A stretch of 20,040 nt of DNA from Boothiomyces macroporosus (Eukaryota; Chytridiomycota; Chytridiomycetes; Rhizophydiales; Terramycetaceae): positions 1 through 20,040 of the forward strand of contig JADGKB010000180.1 in assembly GCA_027604185.1 (NCBI GenBank). The letters run 5' to 3'. Shown here in pieces: positions 7,469 to 16,564 of this stretch (positions are counted from its first letter, which is position 1; the number at the start of each line of letters is the position of its first letter). Below the pieces are notes generated by a model that saw only the letters and a program-made list of their open reading frames with translations, had not been told where the DNA came from and ran no database searches. Made by a program: the position numbers and the translations under genes.

Positions 7469-8123
7469 CTATAGAAATGCAATGAAACCTAACGCCAATA
7501 AGAAAGAGTAAGAGCTACAAGTGAGTGCACCATTGGTCTTTGTCGCAGTTGGACTTGATCCTTGGGTTCCTTGAACAGTATCGACACTTTGAGTTGTTTG
7601 AGCCGGCAAAGTAGTTGTCACATTTGGTGCAGACCCAACGACTTGCACGCTCGAACCAATAGTAATATCAGCAGTAGCAATGACAACTTTGGAAGCAAGA
7701 TTAAACAATCTAAACTGATTGAAATCTTTGAAACTAACAAAATTCCCAGCAGTTGAAATGAAAGAAAACTGTTTACCAGCAGATGAGCTGTCAACATCAA
7801 CTTTGCTCAACGTGATTCCATCGCTACCACTTGCTGGCCCATTGATTTTACCGCCTACCCAAACACACGAGAGTAATGGGTTCATTGTAAAATCATTACT
7901 GAGTTGAAACTATATTAATAAATATTACATCACACCCATCGACGATAGTAATAGATCCAGACACTCCAGTAGGTATTTGCTCGTTATTGATCGGTATTGT
8001 GTTGATTGTCGGCACTAGTTGCACAGTTACAGACTGACCTGCATAAGGATAATTGGATTTATCGCATAAAGAGTAAGAAAGTACAAATGAAATGAAATTT
8101 ACAATGCCTAGCTTGTTGATCAT
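7469..8123 (-). CDS. DM13-like surface protein with GPI-like tail (2 exons, 211 aa)
   Basis: Exons are 8123-7929 and 7909-7469, joined by removing a 19-nt intron. Residues 1-20 are a signal peptide. The central domain (about 55-150) contains DGCDFQLSNDFTMNPLLSCVWVGGK, with the intron falling inside it, then GITLSKVDV. This resembles the DM13 pattern (DGC-F-x-NFT...W-x-G...LS), a small extracellular domain proposed to act in redox or adhesion. A Thr/Gln/Ser linker (about 160-190) leads to a hydrophobic C-terminus (SFLLALGFIAFL) typical of GPI-anchor signals. The spliced frame is well supported; the DM13 assignment is tentative. The start is ATG 8123. Confidence 0.7.
7910..7928 (-). other. 19-nt spliceosomal intron in the DM13-like gene
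   Basis: GTAATATTTATTAATATAG, with GTAA donor, TATTAAT branch-like site and TAG acceptor, in phase 0. Retention runs into TAA at 7896. Removal gives DGCD-FQLSNDFTMNPLL. Confidence 0.87.
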
Positions 8124-8573
8124 TAGCTCCAGTTTGGAAAAAAATTTAAGCCTTTGTGTTTAGATCTGGTCATGAGGGAACTCTTATTTTTTCCTCCGGA
8201 TTGAATTAAGGGTAAAATAAAAAACATTTAAGGATAAAAGATTAACTGTAAAACTGGATATCTGGGGTTCTATTTATCCGTATAAGCCTGGAATTTAACT
8301 GCCATTGTAAACTATTTTAAAAGTGGTTCTTGGAAGTAGCCTACAAAAGCGCGGAAAAGCGCAGATTCCTGTAATTTAACTGATTTGTTGATACATGGCT
8401 GTCATACACCACCAATTGATAACAATTTGCCAAGAGTACCGCTACTGCACCCTTTAAATTATGGCTGGGTATAAAGAACCGCAACAGAATCCTTCCAAGG
8501 TGGCGATAACTCCAGTCAATAGAGGTGACTGTAATACACTGAATAATTCATCCAACTTTTATTACCAAACAAA
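8124..8573. other. Intergenic region, promoter of the DM13-like gene
   Basis: No credible gene. The left part is the promoter of the DM13-like gene; the right end is the 3' flank of the F-box gene, with an AATAAA on the minus strand near 8560. Two AAAAGCGC copies 10 bp apart (8345-8362) might be a factor-binding site. Confidence 0.4.
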
Positions 8574-10139
8574 TTAATGATACTTTATAGTAGCTAATGG
8601 ATATTCAGCTGCAATTTTGGCTGCTTCTTTAAGATCAAGAGTTTTGCACCACATTACATATAAAAACTTGATTGATTTGGGTAACGATTTCATAAGTTCC
8701 AACACAGCGTGCCCAGAGGTGCCAAAGTCTTGAATTTCCAAATGAACCAATTTAGTCTCTTTCAACTGACTGGCAAAGTACAAGAAGGCTTCGTCATTAT
8801 ATCCACAACGATTTAAACAAAATTTCTTGATTTTAGTTTGTGGAAGATGCTTTGCAAATAGTACCAGGCCATCGCTACCTATAGGGTTATCATTTAGATT
8901 CAATTCTTCTATTTCGGTTTTAACCAGTCCAGAAATAAACTTGGGCATTTCTGCAGAGGTAATATTTGATTTTTCAATCTCTAGCTTCTTTACTTTCAAG
9001 TATTCCATATTGTTTCCCAGAATTGCACAGATTTGATCTCCTTCTTTGGTCTTTATCAGCAACTCCTGAAGTTGAGATTTTGAAGATGATTTTATAAACT
9101 CTTCAAATCCGTTTGGAATAAAATTCAAACCAAGGGATTTCAATTTTGTTTTAGGTAGATTTGCTGCCAATGCCAAAAGCCCCTCTTCAGTAATATCATT
9201 GCAGTATTGCAACTTTTGTATTTCAGTTTTGTGAATCAACTTTAATAATGGTGTACTGTCGTCAGGAGCAAAGGAATTGTCTGTTAATCGCAAGTTTTTC
9301 ATTTTGGACAGCGGGAGTACCTCTATCAAAGCATTTAGTCCCATTGCACCAATCTTATTGTTTCCAATATCTAAATCTTTAATTTGGGTTTTTGACAATA
9401 CTGCAAACAAAGCTTCAGCTCCACGATCACCAATTTGATTTAGTTTTAAAGAGAGCTTTTTGATTTTAGTGTCTGGCAGAATTGCAGCAATTTCTTTTAC
9501 AAATTGATCAGATATTCTGTTTCTTTCGAGGATCAAAGTTTGTATAAAAGATCCTGGGAGAGATTTTTGATAAGCTAGCCCAGAAACATTCTTAATCGAG
9601 TATGAATGACTAATAGCCTTCAACTTGGTCAACTTGTTTAGATTTGACAAAATATCCAGGGTATTATTGGCATCAATGTTGTCCAGCAAATGAATGTTCA
9701 TTTCATGCACAATATTGCATGACAAGGAGGAAGCTAGCGCAGTATAACTATCCTGTTGAATGATAAACAGAACTGTATTCCAAGACTGTGGTAATGTTGT
9801 GCAAAACACTGGAAATGCCTCTGAATTGATTCGTATTTCGGGAAAGATCCATTGAATGCGAGATAACGTGGGAATAAGAGACTCTATTTCCGGCGAATCA
9901 ACTGAGAGAGGAGAGTAAGGATGCTCGGCCCATCCTCGTTTCTTGTAGCTTGTTTTAAAGTTTAACCATAGTGTTGGCCAAAGGAGCTCTGGTTTCATCC
10001 GCAACTTTAGTAGTATTGTGATTGCATCCATTCGCCCCCGCATGTATTTATCAAGTAGCGATAGTCTGAACAAATCCCGGCCATTTAAATGGAAAAATAT
10101 TCTGTTTTCAAGGATTTCAACTGGTAGCTGACCAAACAT
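8574..10139 (-). CDS. F-box/LRR protein, paralogue 1 (521 aa)
   Basis: Probable substrate receptor of an SCF ubiquitin ligase. An N-terminal F-box (about 4-45: LPVEILENRIFFHLNGRDLFRLSLLDKYMR) would bind Skp1. After a divergent middle region, RNI-type leucine-rich repeats of about 28 residues run from about 190 to the C-terminus, with strands such as IKKLSLKLNQIGDRGAEAL, IKDLDIGNNKIGAMGLNAL and IEELNLNDNPIGSDGLVLF. There is no signal peptide, no membrane segment and no intron. The start is ATG 10139. Aligned by eye, it is homologous along its whole length to the next two minus-strand genes, so the three arose by tandem duplication. The substrate is unknown. Confidence 0.83.
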   Translation of the reverse strand: MFGQLPVEILENRIFFHLNGRDLFRLSLLDKYMRGRMDAITILLKLRMKPELLWPTLWLNFKTSYKKRGWAEHPYSPLSVDSPEIESLIPTLSRIQWIFPEIRINSEAFPVFCTTLPQSWNTVLFIIQQDSYTALASSLSCNIVHEMNIHLLDNIDANNTLDILSNLNKLTKLKAISHSYSIKNVSGLAYQKSLPGSFIQTLILERNRISDQFVKEIAAILPDTKIKKLSLKLNQIGDRGAEALFAVLSKTQIKDLDIGNNKIGAMGLNALIEVLPLSKMKNLRLTDNSFAPDDSTPLLKLIHKTEIQKLQYCNDITEEGLLALAANLPKTKLKSLGLNFIPNGFEEFIKSSSKSQLQELLIKTKEGDQICAILGNNMEYLKVKKLEIEKSNITSAEMPKFISGLVKTEIEELNLNDNPIGSDGLVLFAKHLPQTKIKKFCLNRCGYNDEAFLYFASQLKETKLVHLEIQDFGTSGHAVLELMKSLPKSIKFLYVMWCKTLDLKEAAKIAAEYPLATIKYH

Positions 10140-10170
10140 TTCCGATTTTTGGCAAGAAATTCCCAGTGTT

Positions 10171-10181
10171 GTTTTCCACCT
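10171..10181 (-). promoter_or_regulatory. Shared upstream element of F-box/LRR genes (copy 1)
   Basis: The plus-strand sequence GTTTTCCACCT (minus: AGGTGGAAAAC) lies 31 bp upstream of the paralogue 1 ATG. The same 11-mer lies 29 bp upstream of the paralogue 3 ATG. It may be a conserved promoter element or residual duplication homology. Confidence 0.4.
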
Positions 10182-10433
10182 TTGATAAAAAGCAGCCGGA
10201 AATCCAATTCTGTTTATCTAAAGAAAGTTGGGGTTGCATTGCCGTGATTTCACTTTCTTTAGTCGCTTTCACTAGCAGGTTGTTTTTTCGTTTGTCCCTG
10301 ATGGTGCAGCACCAAACGAGCCATTCATTCAAAATCTTGAGATTTGATTAAAAAAGTAAACAGCACTTGCTTTAAGACATTTGATCAAACTGAGCTAGAG
10401 TTTATTTGATAAAGCAATTGACAAGAATATCCT

Positions 10434-11993
10434 TCAATAGAATATTGTTGTGTTGGGATAATCAAGAACCAATCTTCCAACTGCCTGCTGATCTACAGTT
10501 CTGGAAAAACGAGCATCCAAATATTTCATCCTCCTTGGAAGGGATTCGATCAATTCAATTATTGCTGTGTTGGACGTTTCATAGCATCGTATTTCCAACC
10601 ATTCCAATTTAGTCTCCTTTAAACATTTTGCCAAAGCCAGTACACCTTCATCCGTAAAGTTGGCGCGATTCAACTTTAGCTTCTTGACCCTAGTTTGAGG
10701 TAAATACAGAGAGAGCAGCTTTAACCCGTCATTTCCAATAGGGTTATCTGATAAATCCAACTCTTCCAAGTCGATTTTTATCAGTTGGGAAAGTAATAAC
10801 CCTAATCCCGGAGCAGTAATTTGAGCGTTGGACAATTGAAGAGCTCTCACTGTCAAGTTTTCTATATTGCTAGCCAACTGCAAGCAAACGGCATCTCCCT
10901 CGCGAGTGCGAATATGGAATTCTTCAAGCTTTGATCTGGACACAGCCTCCAAGAACTTTTCAATCATATCAGGGGTAATTTCCAAAGTTGACCGTTTCAA
11001 TTTAGAGTGCGGTAGATTCTTTGAAAGGAGTTCAAGACCTTCCTGGGTTACAGGGTCGTAGAAATGGAATATTTCCAAGTTTGAAAGATGTATAATCTTG
11101 AATATTTCATTCATATCATCAGGCGACATTGAATTTTCTGTCAGTTGCAGCTCTTTAACTTTGCAGCTGGGAAGAACATCTGCCAAAGCTTTGATACCTC
11201 GCCCTTCAATCTGGTTTCTACCCAAATCCAATACTTCAATCTGAGTCTTTGGCAATACTGCAGAGATTGCTTCTACTCCAATATCTCCAATTTCATTCCA
11301 ATGCAAACTCAAGCGTTTGACTTTAGTTCCTGGCAATCCTTGCGCAAGTATTTGTACAAACTTGTCATCCATACAGTTTGTTTCCAACTCCAAGTCTTCA
11401 ACCTGTGATCCTGGAAGATGTTTCTGATAGGCAAGGGCAAAATTGCGATCTAGCTCGTACACTTGAGAAATCCTTTTTAATTTTGTCATATATTTTAGAT
11501 TGGATAGAATATCAAACACATGCTGACCTTTGACTTTATCTCCAGAATTAAACATCAATTCATTCACAATATTACTCTGTAATGATTTCCCCAAATCTAT
11601 ATAGCCACCTTGTTCAATCACCAATAGGCTCACATTACCAGCTTTAGGTAGATACCTGTAGATTTGCGGAAACGATGGCGAATTCACTGATATTTCTGGA
11701 AACCCCCACTTGATTTTTGCCAATTCAGGAAGAGACTCTTGAACTTTAGAAGAGTCAACCAGTAATGCATACGGAGGCTCGAATCTATTCTTTTTCTGAT
11801 ACTCTGTGCTGAAGTCTAGTTGCAAATTTGGCCACATTGATCCAGGCCTCACTCCAAGCTTCCCCAGTGTCCTAATTGGATTCAATCTTTCTCTGAATCC
11901 TCTGTTTAATAATGACAGATTGTACAGATCCTGGCCTTTTAAATAGTAAAACACATTATTTTCAAATATGTCCACTGGTAGCGTATTCAGCAT
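10434..11993 (-). CDS. F-box/LRR protein, paralogue 2 (519 aa)
   Basis: The F-box is at about 4-45 (LPVDIFENNVFYYLKGQDLYNLSLLNRGFR). A conserved segment carries GVRPGSMWPNLQLDF, matching MKPELLWPTLWLNF in paralogue 1. RNI-type LRRs run from about 190 to the end (VKRLSLHWNEIGDIGVEAI, IEVLDLGRNQIEGRGIKAL, LEELDLSDNPIGNDGLKLL). It is a likely SCF substrate adaptor with no intron, no signal peptide and a full-length frame. The gap to paralogue 1 is about 295 bp and contains no other gene. The clear divergence between copies suggests an old duplication or fast evolution of the LRR surface. Confidence 0.83.
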   Translation of the reverse strand: MLNTLPVDIFENNVFYYLKGQDLYNLSLLNRGFRERLNPIRTLGKLGVRPGSMWPNLQLDFSTEYQKKNRFEPPYALLVDSSKVQESLPELAKIKWGFPEISVNSPSFPQIYRYLPKAGNVSLLVIEQGGYIDLGKSLQSNIVNELMFNSGDKVKGQHVFDILSNLKYMTKLKRISQVYELDRNFALAYQKHLPGSQVEDLELETNCMDDKFVQILAQGLPGTKVKRLSLHWNEIGDIGVEAISAVLPKTQIEVLDLGRNQIEGRGIKALADVLPSCKVKELQLTENSMSPDDMNEIFKIIHLSNLEIFHFYDPVTQEGLELLSKNLPHSKLKRSTLEITPDMIEKFLEAVSRSKLEEFHIRTREGDAVCLQLASNIENLTVRALQLSNAQITAPGLGLLLSQLIKIDLEELDLSDNPIGNDGLKLLSLYLPQTRVKKLKLNRANFTDEGVLALAKCLKETKLEWLEIRCYETSNTAIIELIESLPRRMKYLDARFSRTVDQQAVGRLVLDYPNTTIFY

Positions 11994-12197
11994 CAGAAGG
12001 AAACTGGAAATTCCGAAAAATTTGTATTACATGTGGCGTATCATAGAGAAGAATGATTTTCACTTTTGGATGTAAATTGCAGGGAAAATCCGTTTGATTT
12101 GGTCAAGTTCATAAAGCAACTTGGCTCTTGACTTTAGCTTGCATTTTTATGCATTGCCCCTTCGATATCCGATTCACCCCATCTTTTAAAATCTTTA

Positions 12198-13745
12198 TTA
12201 GTAATCAAATTTCACAGACGGATAATTTCGAACGACCTGGGCTATCTGCAAACTCGCTTCTTTGTCAATATTCCAATTGTGCTGGATGCGCAAGTACCGT
12301 AAGGACGGGTTTAGATTTTGGAGAAATTTCAGAACTCCAGATCCACTAATTACATCTGAGCTGACATCCAAGTGTTCCAGTTTAGAGTCTTTTATGTATT
12401 TGGAAAACTCCAAAAGCCCTCTGTCAGAATGTTCACAAGCGTAAACAATCAGCTTTTTAATATTAGTGAATGGCAGCACTTTTCCCAATTCAATTAAACC
12501 ATGATTGCCAAATGGATTTTCATGCAGATCCAATTCTTCCAAATCCGTTTCTTTGAGTGATTGTATGAATCGTTCTGCAGCATCATGTAATAACAAACTC
12601 GCATTATGAAGTGCAAACCTTCTAACCTTGAAATAATGGATATTTTCAGCAATTTTAATTGCGATACTGTCACCATCACTCGTGTGGATGGTTAAATCTT
12701 CAAGCTTGGTTTCTGAAGCGGCTTTAAGAAAATCAGGTATATATTCTGATTCCATTCCTAAAACCAAAGATTTCAAGTTGGATAGCGGCAAGTTTTTGTT
12801 TAATAGATCCATTGTTGTTGAATCCGTGTAATCAAATATCTCTAAAGTCTCCAACTTTGAGAGGTGAATGACTTTAAGAATTTCATCCAATCTGCTACCA
12901 AAAAGACCATTGCCAGATAGATCCAATGTTTTTAATTTACAGTGTGGAAGAGCAGCAGCTAGGGCTTTGATTCCTTCAATACCAATTTGATTGTTACTCA
13001 GGTTCAGCCATTCAATCTCCGTCTTTGGCAAAACTGAAGCGAGTGCGAGTGATCCAGCATCACCTACCATGTTTGCATGAAGGTCTAATTCCTTGATTTT
13101 CGTAGTGGGTAGTGCAGTTGCAAGGGTTGATATGTCATCAGAATTAACCGTACTGTAAACTATATTTAAAAATTCTACATTTGACTGTGGGAGATATATT
13201 TGCAATGATACAGCAGGGCATGTGCTAGCTTTGCCCAGTATATTCAATTCCACCAACTGACTCATCTTGTTCAAGTTGGAGAGAATTGCATCCATACGCT
13301 CTGCAGAAATTCCATTTTCAGATCGAATAGTCAAATGAGTCACCATATCCCTTTCAAAAGCATTTGACAATTCAGCAGTATTATCTTTATCCGTCACTGT
13401 AACGTGCACAGAGTTGGCTTTTGGTAGGTAGTTGTATAATACTGGATAATTTGGGGAATCGACAGCGATCACAGGAAATGTCCATTCAATTTTTGATATC
13501 TCTGAAAGCGCTTCTAGGAGTTCGGGCGTTGATAACGCAGCATCTGTTGGGAATTCCCCTTTGAAGCTTGAATGTAATACCGGCCAAATATCAAGTGGTT
13601 TGACTCTGAATTTCGCCAATGTTTGAAGAGGCTTCATCCTGTTGCGCAACTCTTTGTTTGCCATTGAAATATTGTATAGGTCCTGTCCATTCAAGTAGTA
13701 GAATATCCTGTTTTCAAACACATGGAATGGAAGTTTAGTGAGCAT
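12198..13745 (-). CDS. F-box/LRR protein, paralogue 3 (515 aa)
   Basis: The F-box is at about 4-45 (LPFHVFENRIFYYLNGQDLYNISMANKELR), then VKPLDIWPVLHSSFKGEF, matching the same linker in the other two. RNI-type LRRs follow (IKELDLHANMVGDAGSLAL, IEWLNLSNNQIGIEGIKAL, LEELDLHENPFGNHGLIEL). There is no intron. The start is ATG 13745, with the shared GTTTTCCACCT element 29 bp upstream. All three genes are intact, which argues against a decaying cluster. Inferred role: Skp1-binding receptor with an LRR substrate surface; the target is unknown. Confidence 0.83.
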   Translation of the reverse strand: MLTKLPFHVFENRIFYYLNGQDLYNISMANKELRNRMKPLQTLAKFRVKPLDIWPVLHSSFKGEFPTDAALSTPELLEALSEISKIEWTFPVIAVDSPNYPVLYNYLPKANSVHVTVTDKDNTAELSNAFERDMVTHLTIRSENGISAERMDAILSNLNKMSQLVELNILGKASTCPAVSLQIYLPQSNVEFLNIVYSTVNSDDISTLATALPTTKIKELDLHANMVGDAGSLALASVLPKTEIEWLNLSNNQIGIEGIKALAAALPHCKLKTLDLSGNGLFGSRLDEILKVIHLSKLETLEIFDYTDSTTMDLLNKNLPLSNLKSLVLGMESEYIPDFLKAASETKLEDLTIHTSDGDSIAIKIAENIHYFKVRRFALHNASLLLHDAAERFIQSLKETDLEELDLHENPFGNHGLIELGKVLPFTNIKKLIVYACEHSDRGLLEFSKYIKDSKLEHLDVSSDVISGSGVLKFLQNLNPSLRYLRIQHNWNIDKEASLQIAQVVRNYPSVKFDY

Positions 13746-14579
13746 GGAGAATTTTCAAGAGAGCCCTGGCGATCGTTTTCCACCTCTTAAATTCTATAGG
13801 TATGGTTATAGCAAATCGAACTCGGAGTAGAAATCGCTGGGTAATTGAGAACAGCCAATATTGATTGTCGTTTGAAACTATCGAGAAATATTACTGGCCA
13901 TTTGTTTGGAGCTAATTGCATTGTAAAAGAAAGGATTCAAACACACTTGAACCTACGATTTCGGATACCGCTGCTTTAATTGCTGGTAATTACAACGAAT
14001 TCCAGCATCATTGATATACAGTGGTGTCTGTGTCTGATTAGAATCTTCTGTAACCATTCCCAAACCGATCCCATGATAGCTGATCACAAACTGTAAAGTG
14101 GAAAAATACAAACATGGACAAAATTCATGTCAAATGCCAATATTCAAGGAATTCAAATTGCTTCAATGAAACCGCGCAATGCAGATATTTCCTAGTTTAA
14201 ATTCTTGATCAAACTGAGTGTCTTTGCACAATTATCTCTTTAGTTTACAAAAAGGCACACGATCTTCCAGCCACCGGGGACTGTGATCGGCCTGTAATTT
14301 GGCTAAACAAAAACTCGCTATTTTTTGATGTTTGTTTAAATCAAGGAATGAAAAAAAAGGCATAGCACACTTTTCTAAAAAATGCTTCCTATATTCAAAT
14401 AGAATCTCTTCTAGTCAAGCGATTCCCTTTGTTATTGTGAAACATTCATAGTCCCCCGAGTTCTTTTACAACCCAAATATAGTAAATTAGCGTAGTACCA
14501 GAGGCCCGTTCCTCGTCTTAAAACGCATGACATTTAACTTTAGATTAAATCTCAATCAAGACTTGAGAATTAGAATAGA
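13746..14579. other. Divergent intergenic region between F-box 3 and the esterase
   Basis: 834 bp with no clear gene. The left end is the promoter of F-box paralogue 3 (GTTTTCCACCT at 13775-13785). The right end is the esterase promoter (TATA-like AAATATAGTAAATT near 14475-14488). On the minus strand an open frame ends at TAG 13955-13953 and includes FVISYHGIGLGMVTEDSNQ; it could be the last exon of a small gene starting at ATG 14128 with a 23-nt intron (14113-14091). That is unproven and is listed as a finding. Confidence 0.45.
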
Positions 14580-16320
14580 ATGGTTAAAGTTGCACTATTT
14601 TCATTAGCTCTAGGCGTGATTGCAGCCCCTGCTAAGTGTCGTCCTAGACAACCGTATGTCAATCCAGTATACACAGAGTTGGGCAACCTTACAAAGAATA
14701 TTTCTTTGCCTTACAATCCCAACTTGGACCATTGTTTAAACCCAACTGTACCTACTCCTACTCCAACTGCTACTGCTACTGGAGCACAAGGTGCAACTAC
14801 AGCTGTCAATCCAACAACAACTGTCAATCCAACCACTCCTACTCCTGTGATTGATAGACAAGAGGTTGTTGAACTCCCTTACGGAAAAATCAGAGGTACT
14901 ATCGACAACAACTATGCAACCTATTTGAACATTCCATTCGCTCAACCACCAGTTGGAAACCTCCGTTTCAAACCACCTCAAGAGCCACTCAAGTTTGACG
15001 GCATTTTCAACGCTACTTCTTATGGAAATGCCTGCATCCAAGCACCATCTAAAAACCTCGTTACTTCAGAAGATTGCTTGAACTTGAATGTTTACGCTCC
15101 TTCCACTGGCAAAAAACTCCCAGTTATTGTATATGTCTATGGTGGATCATTCGTATCCGGTTCCAATGCCAGTCCATTGTACAATGGAAAAACCATTTTG
15201 GCACACAACAAGAATGTAGTTATTGTAACCATCAACTACAGACTTGGAAGTTTAGGATTCTTGGGTGGAAACTTGCTTGCACAAGAAGGAAGCATGAATC
15301 CTGGTCTTTTGGATCAAAAATTGGCATTCGAATGGGTTCGCAAAAACATTGAATTATTTGGTGGTGATTCTACAAGGTAAATATTAATTAATGAAAAGAA
15401 TTACCGCAATGGGACAATCTGCTGGTGCAATTTCTATTGGTGCTCACATGTTGGCTCAAGGAGGAACCCAAAAGCTATTTGATAGAGCTGTTTTATTATC
15501 TGGAGCTCCAGGGTGGCTCTACCAAACTCCTGGTTCATTCGATAGAGTGTTTACCGCGTTTGCCAAAGCCTGTGGATGCACCGCTGGTGATATTTTGGCT
15601 TGCTTGAGAGCTGTTCCTGCAGATGTATTGCTCAAGAATGGCCAAGGAATCAACTTTTTCCCAATGCTTGATGGAACTTTTATTACCAACGAGACTCTGC
15701 CACAGCTATTGGTGGATAAAAAGATTTCAAAGATTCCAGTTTTGATGAATGACGATTTGGATGAAGGAACAATTTTCACTTATGGCTCCATTACTTCTGC
15801 CGCTCAAGTATTGCCTTATGAACAGAATTTCATTCCGTTCTACAATGCTCAAGAGCTCGCTCAATTAGCTGCACTATACAATGTTTCTTCTTATCCAAAT
15901 GGACCATATCAAGCTGCGGGTGACTATTTCGGTGACTTGTTGTTCCAATGCCCAGAAATCTTGCTTGCCAAGGTATATCAGGCATTTGGCCAGGATACCT
16001 ACCGCTCTTACTTTACTCATGTCCCACTCAAACCGCTCTTTGGAGAAGAACCTCAAGTTGGTGTCTACCACTCTAGCGAGCTTCCATTTGTATGGCAAAA
16101 CAAAGCCTTCTTGGATCAAACTGAATTGCCATTATCCAACTTGATCTTGGACAGCATCCTAAACTTTGTTGATGGAAAGAAGCCAAATGAAAAGTGGGAA
16201 ACTTATGGACAAGGAAAACGATTTAATTTTGTAAATCAAGCAATGGAAGACGATCATGAAAGAGATGCAAAATGCGGTTTCTTTGAAAGTGTCGTAATTC
16301 GTTACTTGAGTGGAAAATAA
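14580..16320 (+). CDS. Secreted type-B carboxylesterase (2 exons, 572 aa)
   Basis: Alpha/beta-hydrolase of the carboxylesterase/cholinesterase family, hydrolysing carboxylic esters outside the cell. Exons are 14580-15376 and 15399-16320, with a 22-nt intron. Residues 1-16 form a signal peptide. A Pro/Thr-rich linker (about 56-89) precedes the catalytic domain. Family marks in order: GKIRGT and NIPFAQPPVGNLRFKPP, SEDCLNLNVYAP, the oxyanion-hole region YGGSFVSG, NYRLGSLGFL, LLDQKLAFEWVRKNIELFGGD, then the nucleophile elbow GQSAG with Ser273. Glu388 (DDLDEGT) and His490 (VYHSSELPFVW) complete the probable triad. The intron falls just before the nucleophile elbow, and splicing gives GGDSTRITAMGQSAG. 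Domain length is normal. The substrate is unknown; lipid or plant-ester degradation is plausible. Confidence 0.93.
15377..15398 (+). other. 22-nt spliceosomal intron in the esterase
   Basis: The donor is GTAAATAT, with TTAATTAAT as branch region and AAAAG acceptor, in phase 2. Retention gives TAA at 15378-15380. Removal yields the conserved GGD-STR-ITAMGQSAG. The length is fixed by the flanking conserved residues. Confidence 0.95.
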
Positions 16321-16564
16321 AGAACTATTCTTTGATATTTATAGTTGAATGGCTGACACAAGTTGGCATGTTAACATTACTGTTGTCCATCGTAAATCCC
16401 ATTAATACATTGGTAGCTTCAGCTGTAAAGGGATAGAAACTTGAATCCAAGTTGGTTCATGAACAAAATTATATTGTGAGTAGTCTTTTCATTAATTTCG
16501 TTTGCCCAAATAATCAGTGTCAACTCAAGTTTGGTTATATTCCATATCAATAAAATGGTTTATA

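Noticed and set aside
10117..10351. Frames in the gap between F-box paralogues 1 and 2
   Set aside because: Short, on both strands, without recognisable domains; the gap is best read as promoter and 3' flank.
10381..14218. Shared 14-mer TTGATCAAACTGAG at 10381 and 14205
   Set aside because: One exact 14-mer match is expected by chance in an AT-rich 20-kb window, and the flanks do not align.
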